Shown here: in pieces, positions 42,585 to 55,785 of the stretch
Numbering within the stretch: the stretch's first letter is position 1
How the letters are laid out: every line of letters starts with the position of its first letter
From: Armigeres subalbatus
Taxonomy: Eukaryota; Arthropoda; Insecta; Diptera; Culicidae
Length of the DNA: 64,000 nt
Assembly (NCBI RefSeq): GCF_024139115.2
Contig: NC_085140.1
Span: 427,861,240-427,925,239 of the forward strand
Direction of reading: 5' to 3'
Program-made: the position numbers and the translations under genes
Notes under the pieces: model-generated
The model's database searches: none
What the model was told of the DNA's origin: nothing
Seen by the model: the letters and a program-made list of their open reading frames with translations, nothing else

Positions 42585-43100
42585 CCACACTATGTACTTC
42601 TCCCCCTTCGTCACTCTTCTCGCGTTTCCTTTCTCTATTCTCCAATTTCACTTCTTGCTTCGCACATTGCACCTCTCACGTTTTATTTCTAACTTCTCAC
42701 ATCCCATTTATCAATTCTCATATTACTCTTCTTGCTTTTTCACTTCGCATTTCTCACACAAAGTATCTCGCTTATTACTCCTCACATTCTATTACTTGCT
42801 TCTTGCTTTTCACTAATCACATCTTATTTCGCACTTCTTACTGCTTGCGTAAGGCTTCTCACTTGTCAATTCTCATTCTTTCTTCTCGCTTCTCCTATCT
42901 CACACTTCATTTCTCAAATCCCAAATCCCAGTTTACAATTCCCGATTAATAATAAAATTATTGTGTACTTTTTAGTGGCATTCCCAATTCCTTCTTCTCA
43001 CTTGTTGTTTGTCACTTCTCACTTCCTCACTTCTCATCACTCATCTTTTTCCACTTTTATTTTTAAACTTTTCAATTCCTACTGTTTCACTTTTTAGTTG
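42585..43100 (+). repeat. Pyrimidine-rich degenerate repeat ('ttctcacttctcattt')
   Basis: The stretch is made of loosely repeated 'cttctcactt', 'tctcatttct' and 'cacttcttgc' words. Phe/Leu/Ser-rich frames (42571-43097) are due to composition. At 42950-42990, 'attgtgtactttttagtggcatt' (in part) resembles the tail of the hairpin family. Confidence 0.7.
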
Positions 43101-43189
43101 ATAAATATTTAAAAATTAATTATTAGTGGCACACGGCCTTGTCAATCTATGAAATCTATAGTCAAACATATCTGATGGGCGCCGTTTTA

Positions 43190-43610
43190 TCCTGCATGAA
43201 ATGTTTAAGCTGGGGGAAGTGGAAAAAGGGGGTAAGTGTAAAAATCCACTCAAAAAATTGGAATTGTACATACTTTGCAGTTTTTACCACATCATAACAT
43301 TATGCAAGAATAAACTTTGATGCTCACACTAATACTATGTTGAAATTTGTATAATACATACACTAACACGGTTAACGCTTGAACTGTAATTTAAGGTTTC
43401 GCGAAAAGTTGATTTTTGCATTCATAAAATCAATTCTTATTTACACCAATTGTCCTTTTTTCAAGTGAATTTATATCACAGGTGACCATTACAATACAAT
43501 TGAACTAATTCCATTCAATTGGTAGTGATTTGTACCAAGAACCGTAATTAGAACATTATCCACTTCCCCCGCAGTGTTTGATGCCTGGGGTAAGTGTAAA
43601 ATCTTTGAAT
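43190..43610. repeat. Probable MITE: 'gggggaagtgg' / 'ccacttccccc' ends
   Basis: 'gctgggggaagtgg' near 43209 is mirrored by 'ccacttcccccgc' near 43560, and 'gggtaagtgtaaaa' occurs near both (43231 and 43589). The 350-base interior is AT-rich. Confidence 0.5.
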
Positions 43611-43647
43611 TATTTGCTTTCTTGGTACAATTATTATTATTATTTAA

Positions 43648-46010
43648 TCAGACTAAGGCCGGAGTGGCCTGTGCTGCACATAAAAGACTTCTCCATTCAG
43701 CTCGGTCCATGGCTGCACTTCGCCAACCACGCAGTCTGTGGAGGGTCCGCAAGTCGTCCTCCACCTGATCGATCCACCTTGCCCGCTGTGCACCTCGCCT
43801 TCTTGTTCCCGTCGGATCGTTGTCGAGAACCATTTTCACCGGATTACTGTCCGACATTCTGGCTACGTGCCCGGCCCACCGCCGTCTTCCGATTTTCGCG
43901 GTGTGAACGATGGATGGTTCTCCCAACAGCTGATGCAACTCGTGGTTCATTCGCCTCCTCCACGTACCGTCCGCCATCTGCACCCCACCATAGATGGTAC
44001 GCAACACTTTCCTTTCGAAAACTTCCAGTGCGCGTTGGTCCTCCACGAGCATCGTCCAGGTCTCGTGTCCGTAGAGAACTACCGGTCTTATAAGCGTTTT
44101 GTAGATTGCCAGTTTGGTACGGCGGCGAACTCTATTCGATCGGAGCGTCTTTCGGAGTCCAAAGTACGTACGATTTCCAGCCACTATGCGTCTCCGAATT
44201 TCTCTGCTGGTCTCGTTATCGGCGGTCACCAGTGAGCCCAAGTACACGAATTCTTCAACCACCTCGATTTCGTCACCACCGATAGAAACTCGTGGTGGGT
44301 GGCTCACATTGATCTCTCTTGAGCCTCTTCCTATCATGTACTTCGTCTTCGACGTGTTGATGACTAGTCCAATCCGTTTAGCTTCGCTTTTCAGTCTGAT
44401 GTAGGCTTCCTCCATCCTCTCAAAGTTACGTGCCATGATATCAATGTTGTCGGCGAAACCAAATAACTGGACGGACTTCGAGAAAATCGTACCACTCGTG
44501 TCAATCCCTGCCCTTCGTATTACTCCCTCCAAAGCGATGTTGAATAGCAGACACGATAGACCATCACCTTGCCGTAACCCTCTACGGGTTTCGAAGGGAC
44601 TCGAGAATGCCCCTGAGACTCGAACTACGCACATCACCCGATCCATCGTCGCCTTGATCAACCGTATCAGTTTATCCGGAAATCCGTTTTCGTGCATTAG
44701 CTGCCATAGCTGGTCCCGATCGATTGTATCATATGCGGCTTTGAAGTCGATAAATAGATGATGTGTGGGCACGTTGTATTCGCGGCATTTCTGCAATACC
44801 TGACGTATGGCGAACACCTGGTCTGTGGTAGAGCGTTCACCCATAAATCCCGCCTGGTATTGCCCCACGAACTCTCTTGCAATTGGTGTTAGTCGGCGGC
44901 ATAAAATTTGGGAGAGTACCTTGTAGGCGGCGTTCAGCAATGTGATTGCGCGGTAGTTGCTACAATCCAGCTTATCGCCCTTTTTGTAGATGGGACACAC
45001 GACACCTTCCATCCACTCCTGCGGCAGAACCTCATCCTCCCAAACCTTGGTAATCACCCAGTGCAGCGCTCTAGCCAGTGCTTCACCACCGTGTTTAAAC
45101 AGCTCTCCTGGTAGTTGGTCAACTCCAGGGGCTTTGTTGTTTTTCAGCCGGCCGATCTCCTCTTGGATTTCCTGGAGATTCGGAGCCGGAAGTCGCATGT
45201 CCTGCGCGCGTGCTCCTAGGTTTATTACCATACCGCCACCGTTGTCTGCCATATCGCCATTCAGGTGCTCTTCGTAGTGCTGCCGCCACCTTTGGATCAC
45301 CTCACGCTCGTTCGTAAGAAGGTTCCCGTTTATGTCCTTACACATATCGGGCTGTGGCACGTGGCCCTTACGTGAACGGTTCAACTTCTCATAGAACTTT
45401 CGTGCGTTATTAGCGCGGTACAGTTCCTCCGTCTCTTCACGGTCTCGATCTTCCTGCTGGCGCTTTTTCCTCCGGAAAATCGAGTTTTGTCTGTTCCGCG
45501 CCCGTTTGTATCGTGCCTCGTTCGCCCTCGTGCGGTGTTGCAGCAATCTCGCCCATGCTGCATTCTTCTCCTCAACTAACTGCTCACATTCGCCGTCATA
45601 CCAGTCGTTTCTCTGATCCGGAGCCACCGTGCCTAGTGCAACGGTTGCGGTGCTTCCAATGGCGGATCGAATATCTCTCCAGCCATCTTCAAGAGATGCT
45701 GCTGCTAGCAGCTCTTCCGTTGGGAGTGCCACTTCCAGCAGCTGCGCGTAGTCTTGGGCTAGTCTACCGTCTTGTAGCCGCCCAATGTTAAGCCGCGGCG
45801 GACGACTCCGACGCGTGTTGATCACCGTCGAGAGTTTTGAGCGCAGACATACTGCGACGAGGTAGTGGTCGGATTCAATATTCGCACTGCGGTAAGTGCG
45901 TACGTTCGTGATGTCGGAGAAGAATTTACCGTCGATTAGAACGTGGTCGATTTGGTTTTCCGTTACTTGATTAGGTGATTTCCATGTGGCCTTGTGGATA
46001 TTCTTGCGGG
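43648..46010 (-). pseudogene. RTE-type ORF2, reverse transcriptase part (catalytic D to N)
   Basis: The frame is open from about 46007 to the stop at 43648. A GTG at 45825 is only where one frame call would begin; the same frame continues upstream through 'ENQIDHVLIDGKFFSDIT' and 'DHYLVAV', the end of the endonuclease. RT motifs follow in order: 'LKNNKAPGVDQLPGELFKHG', 'PIYKKGDKLDCSNYRAI', 'FIDFKAAYDTIDR', 'GLRQGDGLSC' and 'FGFADNIDIMAR'. The last should be FADDID: the second catalytic aspartate codon is AAC at 44446-44448. The C-terminal domain ('VERKVLRTIYGG'-like, 'RWAGHVARM') is full length. It makes cDNA at nicked target DNA in intact relatives; here the altered catalytic site and the upstream frameshifts argue it is dead. 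Confidence 0.85.
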
Positions 46011-46057
46011 ACTACCGAAAGTGCTTCGGACTACCATTCCGCGGGAGGCTGCAAAGT

Positions 46058-46690
46058 TTATGCATCGTTGACCGTTGTCGTTCGATACGGTATGCAGACT
46101 ATCCGGTCTGATGGCCGGTCTATACATTTCCTCCTTCCTACCTGAGCGTTCATGTCACCGATGACGATTTTGACGTCCCGCAGTGGGCATCCATCGTATG
46201 TCTGCTCCAGCTGCGCATAGAACGCTTCTTTCTCGTCGTCGGATCTCCCTTCGTGTGGGCAGTGCACGTTGATGATGCTATAGTTGAAGAAACGGCCTTT
46301 TATCCTCAGCTTGCACATCCTTGCGTTGATTGGCTGCCACCCAATCACGCGTTGGCGCATCTTTCCCAGCACTATGAAGCCGGTTCCCAGCTCGTTGGTG
46401 GTGCCACAGCTTTGGTAGAAGGTAGCCGCTCGATGCCCGCTTTTCCACACTTTCTGTCCTGTCCAGCAGATTTCCTGCAGCGCTACGACATCGAAGTTGC
46501 GGGGATGTAATTCATCGTAGATTATCCTGTCGCAACCTGCGAAGCCTAGCGACTTGCAGTTCCATGTTCCAAGCTTCCAATCGTGATCCTTTATTCGTCG
46601 CCTAGGTCGTTGCCGATTGTATCGAGTCGTATTATCTTCTATGTCGTTCGTAATAGTTGTTTTTAAAGGCGGCTTATTGGGCCTGCGCAA
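46058..46690 (-). pseudogene. RTE-type ORF2, endonuclease part
   Basis: The open 210-codon frame carries apurinic-endonuclease-like motifs: 'KLGTWNCKSLG', 'VVALQEICW', 'INVHCPHEGRSDDEKEAFY' and 'VKIVIGDMNAQVG'. It leaves frame near 46105-46135: the expected continuation ('SNDNGQRCINFAASRGMVV') is present but in another frame. A second shift near 46003-46015 moves to the RT frame. In intact relatives this domain nicks target DNA to prime reverse transcription. N-terminal to it is a basic stretch ('RPRRRIKDHDWK'). Confidence 0.85.
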
Positions 46691-46989
46691 ACCTCCTGTC
46701 TCGTCGGAGGGCCGTCGTGTCAGGGCTGTTTAGCGTCCCACCTAACACCAGGACTTGGGCTTGTGCGCTTTGAGCGGCACACGGTCGCTTTGGCGGAGCC
46801 TACTTGCGGATACATTCAGCTTTTTATAGAGGTTTAACAGGGCCCACTGTCAAACCCCACCACATCCTAGGCAGGCGCCACAACTCGCAGATGGCCTGGG
46901 GAGGGATCGTCAAGCCCTTGGACATAGTCCCTGCTGCCCCCCTGCTGCACAGACATATGCAAAGATTATTGAAAAAGTGTTTTTATCTT

Positions 46990-47780
46990 GTGGAAAAAAA
47001 AAACCTTGAGGGGACGGAAGCATAAATATTATCAAACGGCGGAAAAACAAATTTATTTTTTATTTTATTATAGATGTCTTGACCATTATTTATAATTTGT
47101 TGGTCTAAAAACATGTTTGGACGTCAGCTGCCATCGGTTTTGTAACTTAATTTAGCCTTTTAACCCAGAAAAAGCAAATGTTCGTATACGCTGACTGGCG
47201 CATTTTATACCTAGTTTCCCTAAGTCCTGTACTATGTCAAGGTATGAGCAACAAATAATTTTTTATAATAATAATTGAGAATTTTCCACAAATCAAAAAT
47301 AAATTACCACTTTTATAAGCAAAATTACAATTAAATAATTAAATAATCAATGTAGAGCTATAAAAAATGAGAAAATTTCCATTAAAAAATACTAAAAAGC
47401 AATAAAGTGTTAAAATTTTCCATGAACTTTAAACGCTTTTAAAGAAGGGACCATCTACGGAAAAATGCTCAGTTTTAATGCTTTTTTATATTTTTTATTG
47501 CTCTTTATTGAATGTTTTGTGGAAATTTTTTATGTTTTTTTTGTGGAATTTATTATGAAAATAAAATATAGATTTGTGGACAATTTTGTAATGGTTTATT
47601 GCTAATATTGATTTATTTATTGGAAATTTTGTATTTTTTCATTTGTTTATGGAAATTGCTTCTTTTATGATTGCATTTCTTGCTTTTAAAAATGCAAATT
47701 TATTTTTGTTTTTTTTTTGGAAAATTTCTAGTTTTTAGAGGGAGTTTTTATTTTAATTGTTTTTCTGCAGTTCAGCGATA
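46990..47780. other. AT-rich non-coding sequence
   Basis: Highly AT-rich with repeated 'ttttttatgt' and 'ggaaatttt' words; nothing coding is recognised. Confidence 0.45.
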
Positions 47781-47783
47781 CAG

Positions 47784-48982
47784 TAGGCCTGGTAGCGGGT
47801 CACTTTTTAGTGACTTGGTCACTTTTTTCGGGCAAGTCACTAAAAAGTCTCTTTTTTCGACTAAAGTTACTTTTTCTCGCAAAAAGTCACTATTTTTTTA
47901 CTATTTTGAAACTATTGACTATTTTTAAATGAAGCTTTATGTATAAGTCGGATGATGCTTTGTTCACGGCGAAAATGAAATTACGGATCTTGAAAAAATG
48001 ATCGCTTTGAAACATCACCAGCCATTTTATTCGCTACTCTAATATTGGCACTTCACCAGTAGCTAATTGACCATTCCTCGTCAAAAATTTAATTTGCTCA
48101 ATCGATTCTTTATTTTATTTAAAGTCATACTTTAAATATGTAAGGGATCCCCAAATGATTTTGCTGTAAGAACATGAGAAAATAAAAGCCGTTTTTCCCT
48201 CCCAAATTTGATCAATATTTTGGAATTCTTCAAAATATATTTTGATGATAATTTATACATTTGAAATAGCATAAATGTAAAAGATTCAAAGCGTGATTTT
48301 TTAAGATTTTGTTAGATTCGTTATATTTTGATAACGTTTGAATTTGAAGACGAGCCCGACGGTTTTCATAATTTTTGTTTCGTTTTCTACCAAAACAATC
48401 CGTACTGATGTTCCTTTCGAACTAGAAATTCCAAAAACTTCCTAAACCAAATCAAATCTGCATATTTCTTAAGTAGGTGTTCAGCTAATCCAGTGATCGT
48501 AATTTTCACTCATTCTCACTAGAAGAGAATGTTTATTCACGCAAATTTTTGCCTAGAAATCATTTTTCGGGGAAGAAAAACAGGTCTTATGAGTGATAAA
48601 TAACCATGTTTCGTTCACTTAAAGTGGCGCAAACGTTTGATTTGCTCGCAGGACTACTCATAGTTTTTAGTTTTAGACTGATATTTAGTAAAATTTCCTT
48701 GGGATAAAAAAAGAGTGCAAAAGTTAGCGTGCACGATTTTCGTTTCTTTTCTGAGTCCGTTATGAGAGAGTGGTGAGTGAAAGATGGTTCCAGCCACAAA
48801 TTACGAAAAAAAAATTCTCCCTAGATCCAAAAACGCTTAATTTCGTCTCATCGAAATTGCAGCTGAAACTGAAAGTCACTATTTGGTAACTTTTCTGCAA
48901 CTGAAAGTCACTATTTGGTCCCTTCGTCAGCTTTGGTCACTAAAGTCACTATTTTGAGCGGCATTGATCGCTACCAGCCCTG
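47784..48982. mobile_element. hAT-like element of the 'CTGGTAGCG' family, copy 1 (~1.2 kb)
   Basis: The left end 'aggcctggtagcgggtcact' is mirrored by 'cgctaccagccct' ending at 48982. Inside both ends there are many 'agtcactat' and 'gtgacttggtcac' words that can form hairpins. The same ends bound 57359-59187, and a solo right end lies at 18250-18437. No transposase frame is present, and no convincing 8-bp duplication was found, so the superfamily is tentative. Confidence 0.7.
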
Positions 48983-48989
48983 AACTCCG

Positions 48990-49395
48990 AGATTCATTCA
49001 ATCGTACGCAAAGGAGTGGAATTTTGATCAGATGGTACCCATTAGTTTCAGCACAGATCGTTTGTCAACGATTTAGGCTACATTTCATTGTCCATCTTTT
49101 TGTCAAAAGTTGTGATGGAGTCCGCTGCCTTAACATGCTTTCTATAAATGTTTCAACAGCAACTTTCCGGGAATAGTTTATAGAATCCATCTCCATAAGT
49201 ACTAATTCAACTCCTTTTGATTTGTACGAGACTATCGCGTAATACACTAATGCCAGATCCGGTAAAAATAGTACTGGGCTATGATGTTTTTGGACAATGG
49301 ACAGTAGCCGCTGCTACAATAATTCTCGAATGTAGACATCAACTATTATTGTATCGGTTGTTGCAAATGGATTTGAGAGCATAAAAACACTTATT
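48990..49395. other. Non-coding sequence
   Basis: No feature recognised. Confidence 0.4.
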
Positions 49396-49399
49396 TGTT

Positions 49400-49622
49400 T
49401 ACCGGGATCTCAGTAATTTGTTCAATTTTCACCGAGATTTGCACAGCCGAGCCCCAGTAAGCATGTTTTTCGCCGAGATATTTGTCAAAGTTGCAGAAAA
49501 TCTGCAAATAATTTGCCGAAACTCAGCTTACAAGCTTCATTTTTGACGGGATATCAGTTTTTATTTTGCTGGGCACACGGCTGTGCGGATTTTGCCGAGC
49601 TGCAGAAATAAAAACTGAGTGT
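49400..49622. repeat. Inverted-repeat element, diverged
   Basis: 'gagatttgcacagccgag' near 49435 is mirrored by 'cacggctgtgcggatttt' near 49577, and 'gggatctcagt' near 49402 by 'actgagtg' near 49614. Pairing is imperfect, which suggests an old MITE. Confidence 0.5.
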
Positions 49623-49624
49623 GT

Positions 49625-52600
49625 ACACTTACAAATTGCTTTCCAAATCATTGCTTTACTACAGAATATCTCTAAATAAACTGACTTATCAGCATTGTCA
49701 ATACTTTGACAGCACGGATCGTGTAGAACTGGTCCCATGGAAGCAACTTATAGTAGAATTTCACTCATGGTACATAATCTATAACCTTGCATATCGACAC
49801 AACAGTTTATCGTATAATGTATGTATGTGCCCATGTTCTGACATATGCGGCTAGTTGTTCTACTCCCTGGAAGTCCATAGTTAATTTTGTGTCTTGTTCG
49901 GTCGACTTTATTACTCGATGTTCTCAGATTCATCAACATCTTGAACGAAAGAACCATTTTTACGGGAAAAGCTTGAACGATTTTCCGATCGAGCATATGG
50001 TTCATAGGGACCAATTTACGTCCAGATTTTTTCGTGTCCTGAAATGAAAACTCCTCGCCATTCTTCCGAATCGCAAAACAAACTGCTCCGATGCTCTTTA
50101 TCTTCCATTTTCGCCATCTGACTAATGTCGTTTTCGTTTTTGTGGTTTAGCTACACCGGAAAGTGCATAATTTTGCACCACATAAACGAACATTTTCAGT
50201 GCAGTCCCAATAAGATTGCGAAAGTATGTGTGACATCGGTCATCTTCCATGCTTCGGTCATATTTGTTTTTGTTCTTGCTGCCTGCTTTGAAATATGTAT
50301 GTTATTCCAATCATTCTTGTTGGGATTAAATTGAAATTGTATGAATAGTATCACTCTTATAGACATTTTACTTTTACTTTCTGTTTAATTGCATCGATCA
50401 TCTAAAGCTGAACACAGTACCCACTGTCTAACAGATCATGAAAACGATGCATGATATTTCAAAACGAATCAAATATTGCAAATTTCACGGCCAATGATTC
50501 ATTAAGAGCTTCTTTGTTTCTGATGGAAGTATTAAAATATGCAAAAAGCATATTCCAATTAATCACAATACAAAACTACAAGTAGATTGATTTTTGGGTT
50601 TTCGTTTGGGCCATTTCAGGTTTTTGAGAAGAATGTTGGATTCTTAGGGAAACGTTTGTTTGTACTAATCTTTAATTTGCTATTATATAACAATGCGGCG
50701 AACTTCGGTTCGTAAGAGACATACATTTTTCTTAGCACTCACAAATTAAGTGGAAAGTAGAATGTGTTATAAATGAAATTGGTTTCCAAAGTTTTCCAGT
50801 TTTATAAAATATTGCTTTGCAAAGATATTTATTAAACGAATTAAAAAACTCGAATCAGTTTATACATTCTAAGCTCGATTCTAAACTAATCTTGTTATAC
50901 ATGTACATTCGTGATATGCTGATTGAGCAAATAGCCGTTTAAAATTACGCCATTTATTATAATAAATATGATAAAGAGTAACTTGATGCCCATCCACATA
51001 CATTCAATTTTCAATTCCACTTGTACACGATATTTATTAAGATTAATGGCGTAATCTGAATAGGCTATAACACATCGCCTCATCTAATGAATTTTATTTC
51101 TAAGAGGTGACCTGTCAGCCATTTGAACATATGTACTGCGACTCAAACATTACAATTCACAAAATATGCTCAACTACGTTTTCAATTCCATGGATTAACC
51201 AGCAAAGGCTCAACTAAAAGGTGGCCCATGTAATAAAATGTGAGCTAGCAAAGCAAGACTGTAATTATTGCTATTAAGTCATTAGATTCTATAAGATAAT
51301 AAAAATTAACAAAATCTCAATAGATCAAAGCTGAATATTCAAAATCTGAAAAGGTTGTAAAAATCCCTTGCAAATACCAAAAACTTGGAATTCAAAAGAG
51401 TTTATGGAATGATTCTTCACCTCAAGCTATTTGCTTTTTCCAAAAGATACTTCGAAGAACAAGTTCTGATGTTGGTTCAAAATTTTGGAACTATTTTCAA
51501 GTTCCACAAAAAAACTTGTTTATTAGAATAATTTCATGACTAATAATATATTCAAACCGATGGTCAAGGTAACGAAAGATAAAATTTAATAGCAGGAACA
51601 TGAATTAGTATACAATACAACTGGTTGAATGTAAGCAATTTCTTTTGCCTTGATTCATCGCCTAACTTTTATAAACTAATCGATTAGTAAATGTCCTTCA
51701 CTGTTTTTAATTATCCTTCTCTTATGACATACATAAAACTACATTTTTATTTATTTTGTATTAGATAAATAGAATTAAAACGCGCAATTACCATTCCCAC
51801 TTTATTAAAAAAAATCTAACTCCAACGCGCACCCGGTACATCAAAACCGAAGCCAAAACAAAACAGAATTTGACAGCAACAAACACGTGGCATGCGGCTG
51901 TATTGGTAACACCACCATTCGAACAAGCTACACTCTCGATTTTATGCGTGCTACACTTTCCGTACGGTGCACGAAAAAGTGGGGTTTGAGTGTAGAACGA
52001 AAACCAAAAACGAACAATTTCAGTGCAGAAAGTGTACACCCGGTGCAGCTACACCGCAAAAACGAAAACGACATAAGTGATTGTAGTTCTAGGCCGGATC
52101 GAGAATCGTACTCATCATTTCAAAATTGGTAATCTCACACTCTTGCTTGCAAGCCCAACCGGAGATTTACAGCTACTTCCGTTGAAATTCAGAAGAAAAT
52201 TGCAGAGTATTTTTTTAAATCGCTAATAAAGCACAATGGTTTAGGTTTACACAAAAAATAACAACCACAACAATGACAGGTCTTTTGAAAAGTCTAATGA
52301 TAACCACCCACTGTCACGAACTTTTCAGCATTTCATTACAGAAATTGAATAGTTCCAACAAGTCAATATACTTGTGCTGCACGTGTCCAAAGAGAACCAC
52401 CGACGACAGCGATGCGATGATTCGGAATGCTGTTCCATCGCGGCATGAAGCATTTTTAATTAAATTTTTGCTCATAATAATTTGGCGAGCAACAAGCTCC
52501 AAACCCACAAAAACATAAACAAGCCCTGTCCTGATATCGGGGGCTTCTCACGAAGAAGAAAGCATTCCTCGGTATGGTCACAGAGAACAGACGTTGAAGC

Positions 52601-54795
52601 TGCACTCGCTATGTCGTGATGACTTTTTACTGTTCATTTTGAAATAACTTTGGAATGTCGCCGTTATCCCGTGCAAAACTAGCGCTAGCATCAGCAAAAA
52701 ATGCTGCTGTGCGCTAGTGTCGTTTTGCATACAAGAGTACACCAGCGCCATCGTGACGTGAAACAGAGTTTGTGTGTTGCAATGTCGACGTCGATGGCGT
52801 TGAGGTTCGGTTTGATTTTTTACACATGTTTTGCTCGAAATTTTGTTCGAGCCTCATTGTCTGTTCTCTGTGGTATGGAATGCAAAAAAAAAAAAATAAA
52901 GCAAAAATTAGCACAAGAGCTCCAACGAAAAGAAGAATATTAAATTACAGCTCCATCGACTCATTATCTTGAGCTCTGCTTTTTGTCTCGGTAATTAAGT
53001 ACACATGTCGGAGGGTGGGTTTTATTCGCCCTGCCGTTCTTCGGTGATCTTGACAGAAGAAAGAAAACATTCATGCGCGAAATTGTGTTGCCAAGCCCTT
53101 GGAAACTATAGTCCCTTTACGATAGTCTGACGGATAATCGATCGATATCCAGCTCTCTCTGGTTCTTGTGTTTTCTGAAACATACAATTAAAAAAATGAA
53201 AGCTGCAAAAGGACAAAGAGTTGATATTTTCTGTATCTTTTCTCAACAAATCTCCAAAATTTAATTTCTCGTTTGTCTTTTTCGCCAAACTACTGTAAAG
53301 TGAGTACAGTAGAAACCGGAGATGCTGCACTAATTTGATCGCCAACCCAATTATGATTAAGATATTTGCTTTAGTTGCCTATACTGGGTTAACAGGCATA
53401 AATCAAGGAAATGTGTTTTCTTTGCTGGAATACCGCGACCAACCGGCTGACATTGTCCCTAATATTATGTTGACATTTTACTTTTTCCTATATATAAATC
53501 CGTAAACATGGGTTCAATACCGTCAAATTGGCGACAAATTCAGAGATTCTGGGATAAACAACATCCAGCTGAGCCGAAATCTCTTCGTCGATAAAATAAC
53601 TTTCGCAGATAGCCGAAATGTGTTTACCTCCTTGGAAAAAACTCATTATTAGGGTTTCTTTTTTGGAGATGTTTTTCACTCCGCACGTTGTAATCCGTAG
53701 CCAACAGGTCCATCGAGAGCGGTAGAGAGCTGAGTGTGTAAATTGAATGGGATCAATATTCGAGATGTTATTTCCATCTGAATGTGTCTGCTTTGACAGA
53801 ATTTTATTGCGATTGGATAGAAGGTACGTTTAATCAGGAATTCATTTTTGAGCTTCGATCTAACCTAGCTATGTTACGTCCTGAGAAATAGCATTGAAGG
53901 AATTATAGTTTGCAATTTTCTAATAATTACTTCGATTATGAGAAGTGTGCGAACAGGAAGAACAAACTATGTATTGCCATTTCCATTTTGGAGAAGTCAT
54001 CATACAATAATGATTCTTACGCTCAGAATCGGATTTATGTTTGTTCAGAGGTCCGGAAATAAACATAACTGTTTGATGTACCGAAAATTTCAAAGAGAAC
54101 GAGACAGAATTATATCCAATCAGAATTCTGAATCATCATAATTATGTTTATTATGATACCAACCCCAGCCATATGATTCGATTCCGTCTAGTGATGGCTC
54201 AGCTTATGGTAATCATAATGAGAATTATAGTTTAATTGCTTTTTGGGTTAGACTTTTATTATTATCTCCGTGCTGAAGTGAATGTCAATGGGTGTTTTGA
54301 CAGGAACACACAATTGATTATGTAGGACAAACTGTGAGCATGACGAAGGAACAGGTGCAATCATTTTGTGCTAACATATCAAGCGCCATTAGAAAATTTA
54401 TTTTGCACTGAGGATTAACGTTTAATAATTCTAATTCATCAGAAATCGTGTAGAATGTACGGCTTCAGTTCAGTGGTTAAGGATATTCCAAAACAAAAAC
54501 AATTGAATAAATTTTTGTTTAATTTACTGTACTTTTTACGAACCTAGGGTATTTGAAAGGACGTTTGGTACAAAATCGACCATACATAAAAAAAATTCTG
54601 TTCACTTAGTTCAAACATTTTCCGATCACCATTAAGCCCTTTATTTTGATGGATGGCCAGATGTCAACTAGATCCATGATGATTAAAAGATGCAAAAGTG
54701 AGATTTGTGACTTTTTTTTGCGTGTAAACGTGGGCAACCGACTGGGATCTGACACTTGTCGTTTTTCCATCTGTGACCATCGATACCGGAGTGTT
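49625..54795. other. Mostly AT-rich non-coding sequence with scattered hairpins
   Basis: No gene is supported. A minus-strand start at about 50118 reads MAKMEDKEHRSSLFCDSEEW and stops after 34 codons; I could not assign it. Words near 50150-50200 ('ctacaccggaaagtgc', 'ttttcagtgcag') recur in similar form at 52015-52060, hinting at a shared MITE. A short hairpin with 'ctagcgctag' and 'gctgctgtgcgctag' lies at 52676-52732. The rest, including 50400-51780 and 53000-54790, shows no coding bias, tRNA or clear repeat. Confidence 0.35.
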
Positions 54796-55359
54796 TCCGG
54801 CACTACGCTCTCACGGGTGTGGTGAGGCTATGATCCTAGAGCGGGCGTATCTCGGTGATGTCTCGGCGGTCTTTGTTGACTTTCGTAGCTGGGAATGACT
54901 ATGACTCTGACCGGAAATGGCTTGATTTAACGATAGATTGATGATTTTGGCTGACTTTCGCAACTAGGAACAGTAATGGCCTTCTAACATTTCCTGACCG
55001 ACGTTGTCCTGATGGTCTTGTCTGGCTTTCGTAGTTGAGAATGGCAATGGCCTTCCCGCGGGACGTTGTCTCCTGACCGACGAAGACTTGAAGGTTTTGG
55101 TCAGCTCTTCAGCGCACCTTGGCTCTTGACTGATGATGGTGGTTAGAAATAACAATAGTCCCCTGGCGTGGCGTTTCTTGTTTCTTAAACGTCTACTAAA
55201 CGTCGAAACGCTTGATGGGTTAGAATGGCTTTCCCAACTGAAAATTGCAATGGCTCCCTAGCAGGTTCTCGTCGCTGTTCCTGACAGACGATGTCTTGGT
55301 GGCCTTGGTTGGCTTACGTTACGGGAATGCCAATTGTTTCCCAGCGGTAACGGGCTCCT

Positions 55360-55502
55360 CTGCCGTAATCTGGAAAAGTGACGTAACAGCCATTTTCCAA
55401 CATGCATATTTTCCATTTTTCTGTTAAAGAGCTTGATGAGTAGTACTCGTTAACACCATTTTTGGAAAATGGCGTATACGTCACTTTTTCAGATTACGGC
55501 AG
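55360..55502. repeat. MITE with 'CTGCCGTAATCTG' inverted ends, complete
   Basis: CTGCCGTAATCTGGAAAAGT at 55360 is mirrored by 'acttttTcagattacggcag' ending at 55502, continuing into 'gacgtaacagccatttt' and 'aaaatggcgtatacgtc'. TCCT flanks both sides and may be the target duplication. 143 bases, no coding content. Confidence 0.85.
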
Positions 55503-55670
55503 TCCTGAGAGGTAGTGACTTGATGATCTTGTTCGGCTCTTCAGCAGGGCGGTTCTCAGCTCTTGACTTATAGGTTTATAGGTTTGGCTGCCTTTTGCAA
55601 TGGGAATGGCAATAGTCCTATAGCAGACGCTTGCTTGATAGTTTTTGCTGGACATGGTAATGGCTCTACA

Positions 55671-55785
55671 CTGTCGTAATCTGGAAAAGTGACGTAACAG
55701 CCATTTTAAACATGCATGTTTTCCATTTTTCTGTTAAAGAGCTCGATGAGTAATACTCGTTAACACAATTTTTGGAAAATTGACC
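55671..55785. repeat. MITE of the same family, right end missing
   Basis: It follows 55360-55480 almost base for base ('gtaatctggaaaagtgacgt', 'ttaaagagct', 'actcgttaacac') but stops after 'tttttggaaaattg', without the right inverted end. Confidence 0.8.

Larger units (their letters stand above)
43630..46985 (-). mobile_element. RTE-clade non-LTR retrotransposon (JAM1-like), near full length
   Basis: An element of about 3.35 kb runs on the minus strand, close to the usual RTE length. Order: GC-rich 5' region (46985-46690), apurinic-type endonuclease, reverse transcriptase, very short 3' region. It ends in a run of 'aat' triplets at 43629-43643, a tail type seen in RTE elements. It keeps long open stretches, but two frameshifts lie in the endonuclease/RT linker and the RT active site is altered. 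Target duplications were not resolved. Confidence 0.85.

Noticed and set aside
43578..44404. Plus-strand frames of 96-171 codons
   Set aside because: They are shadows of the RTE reverse transcriptase on the minus strand.
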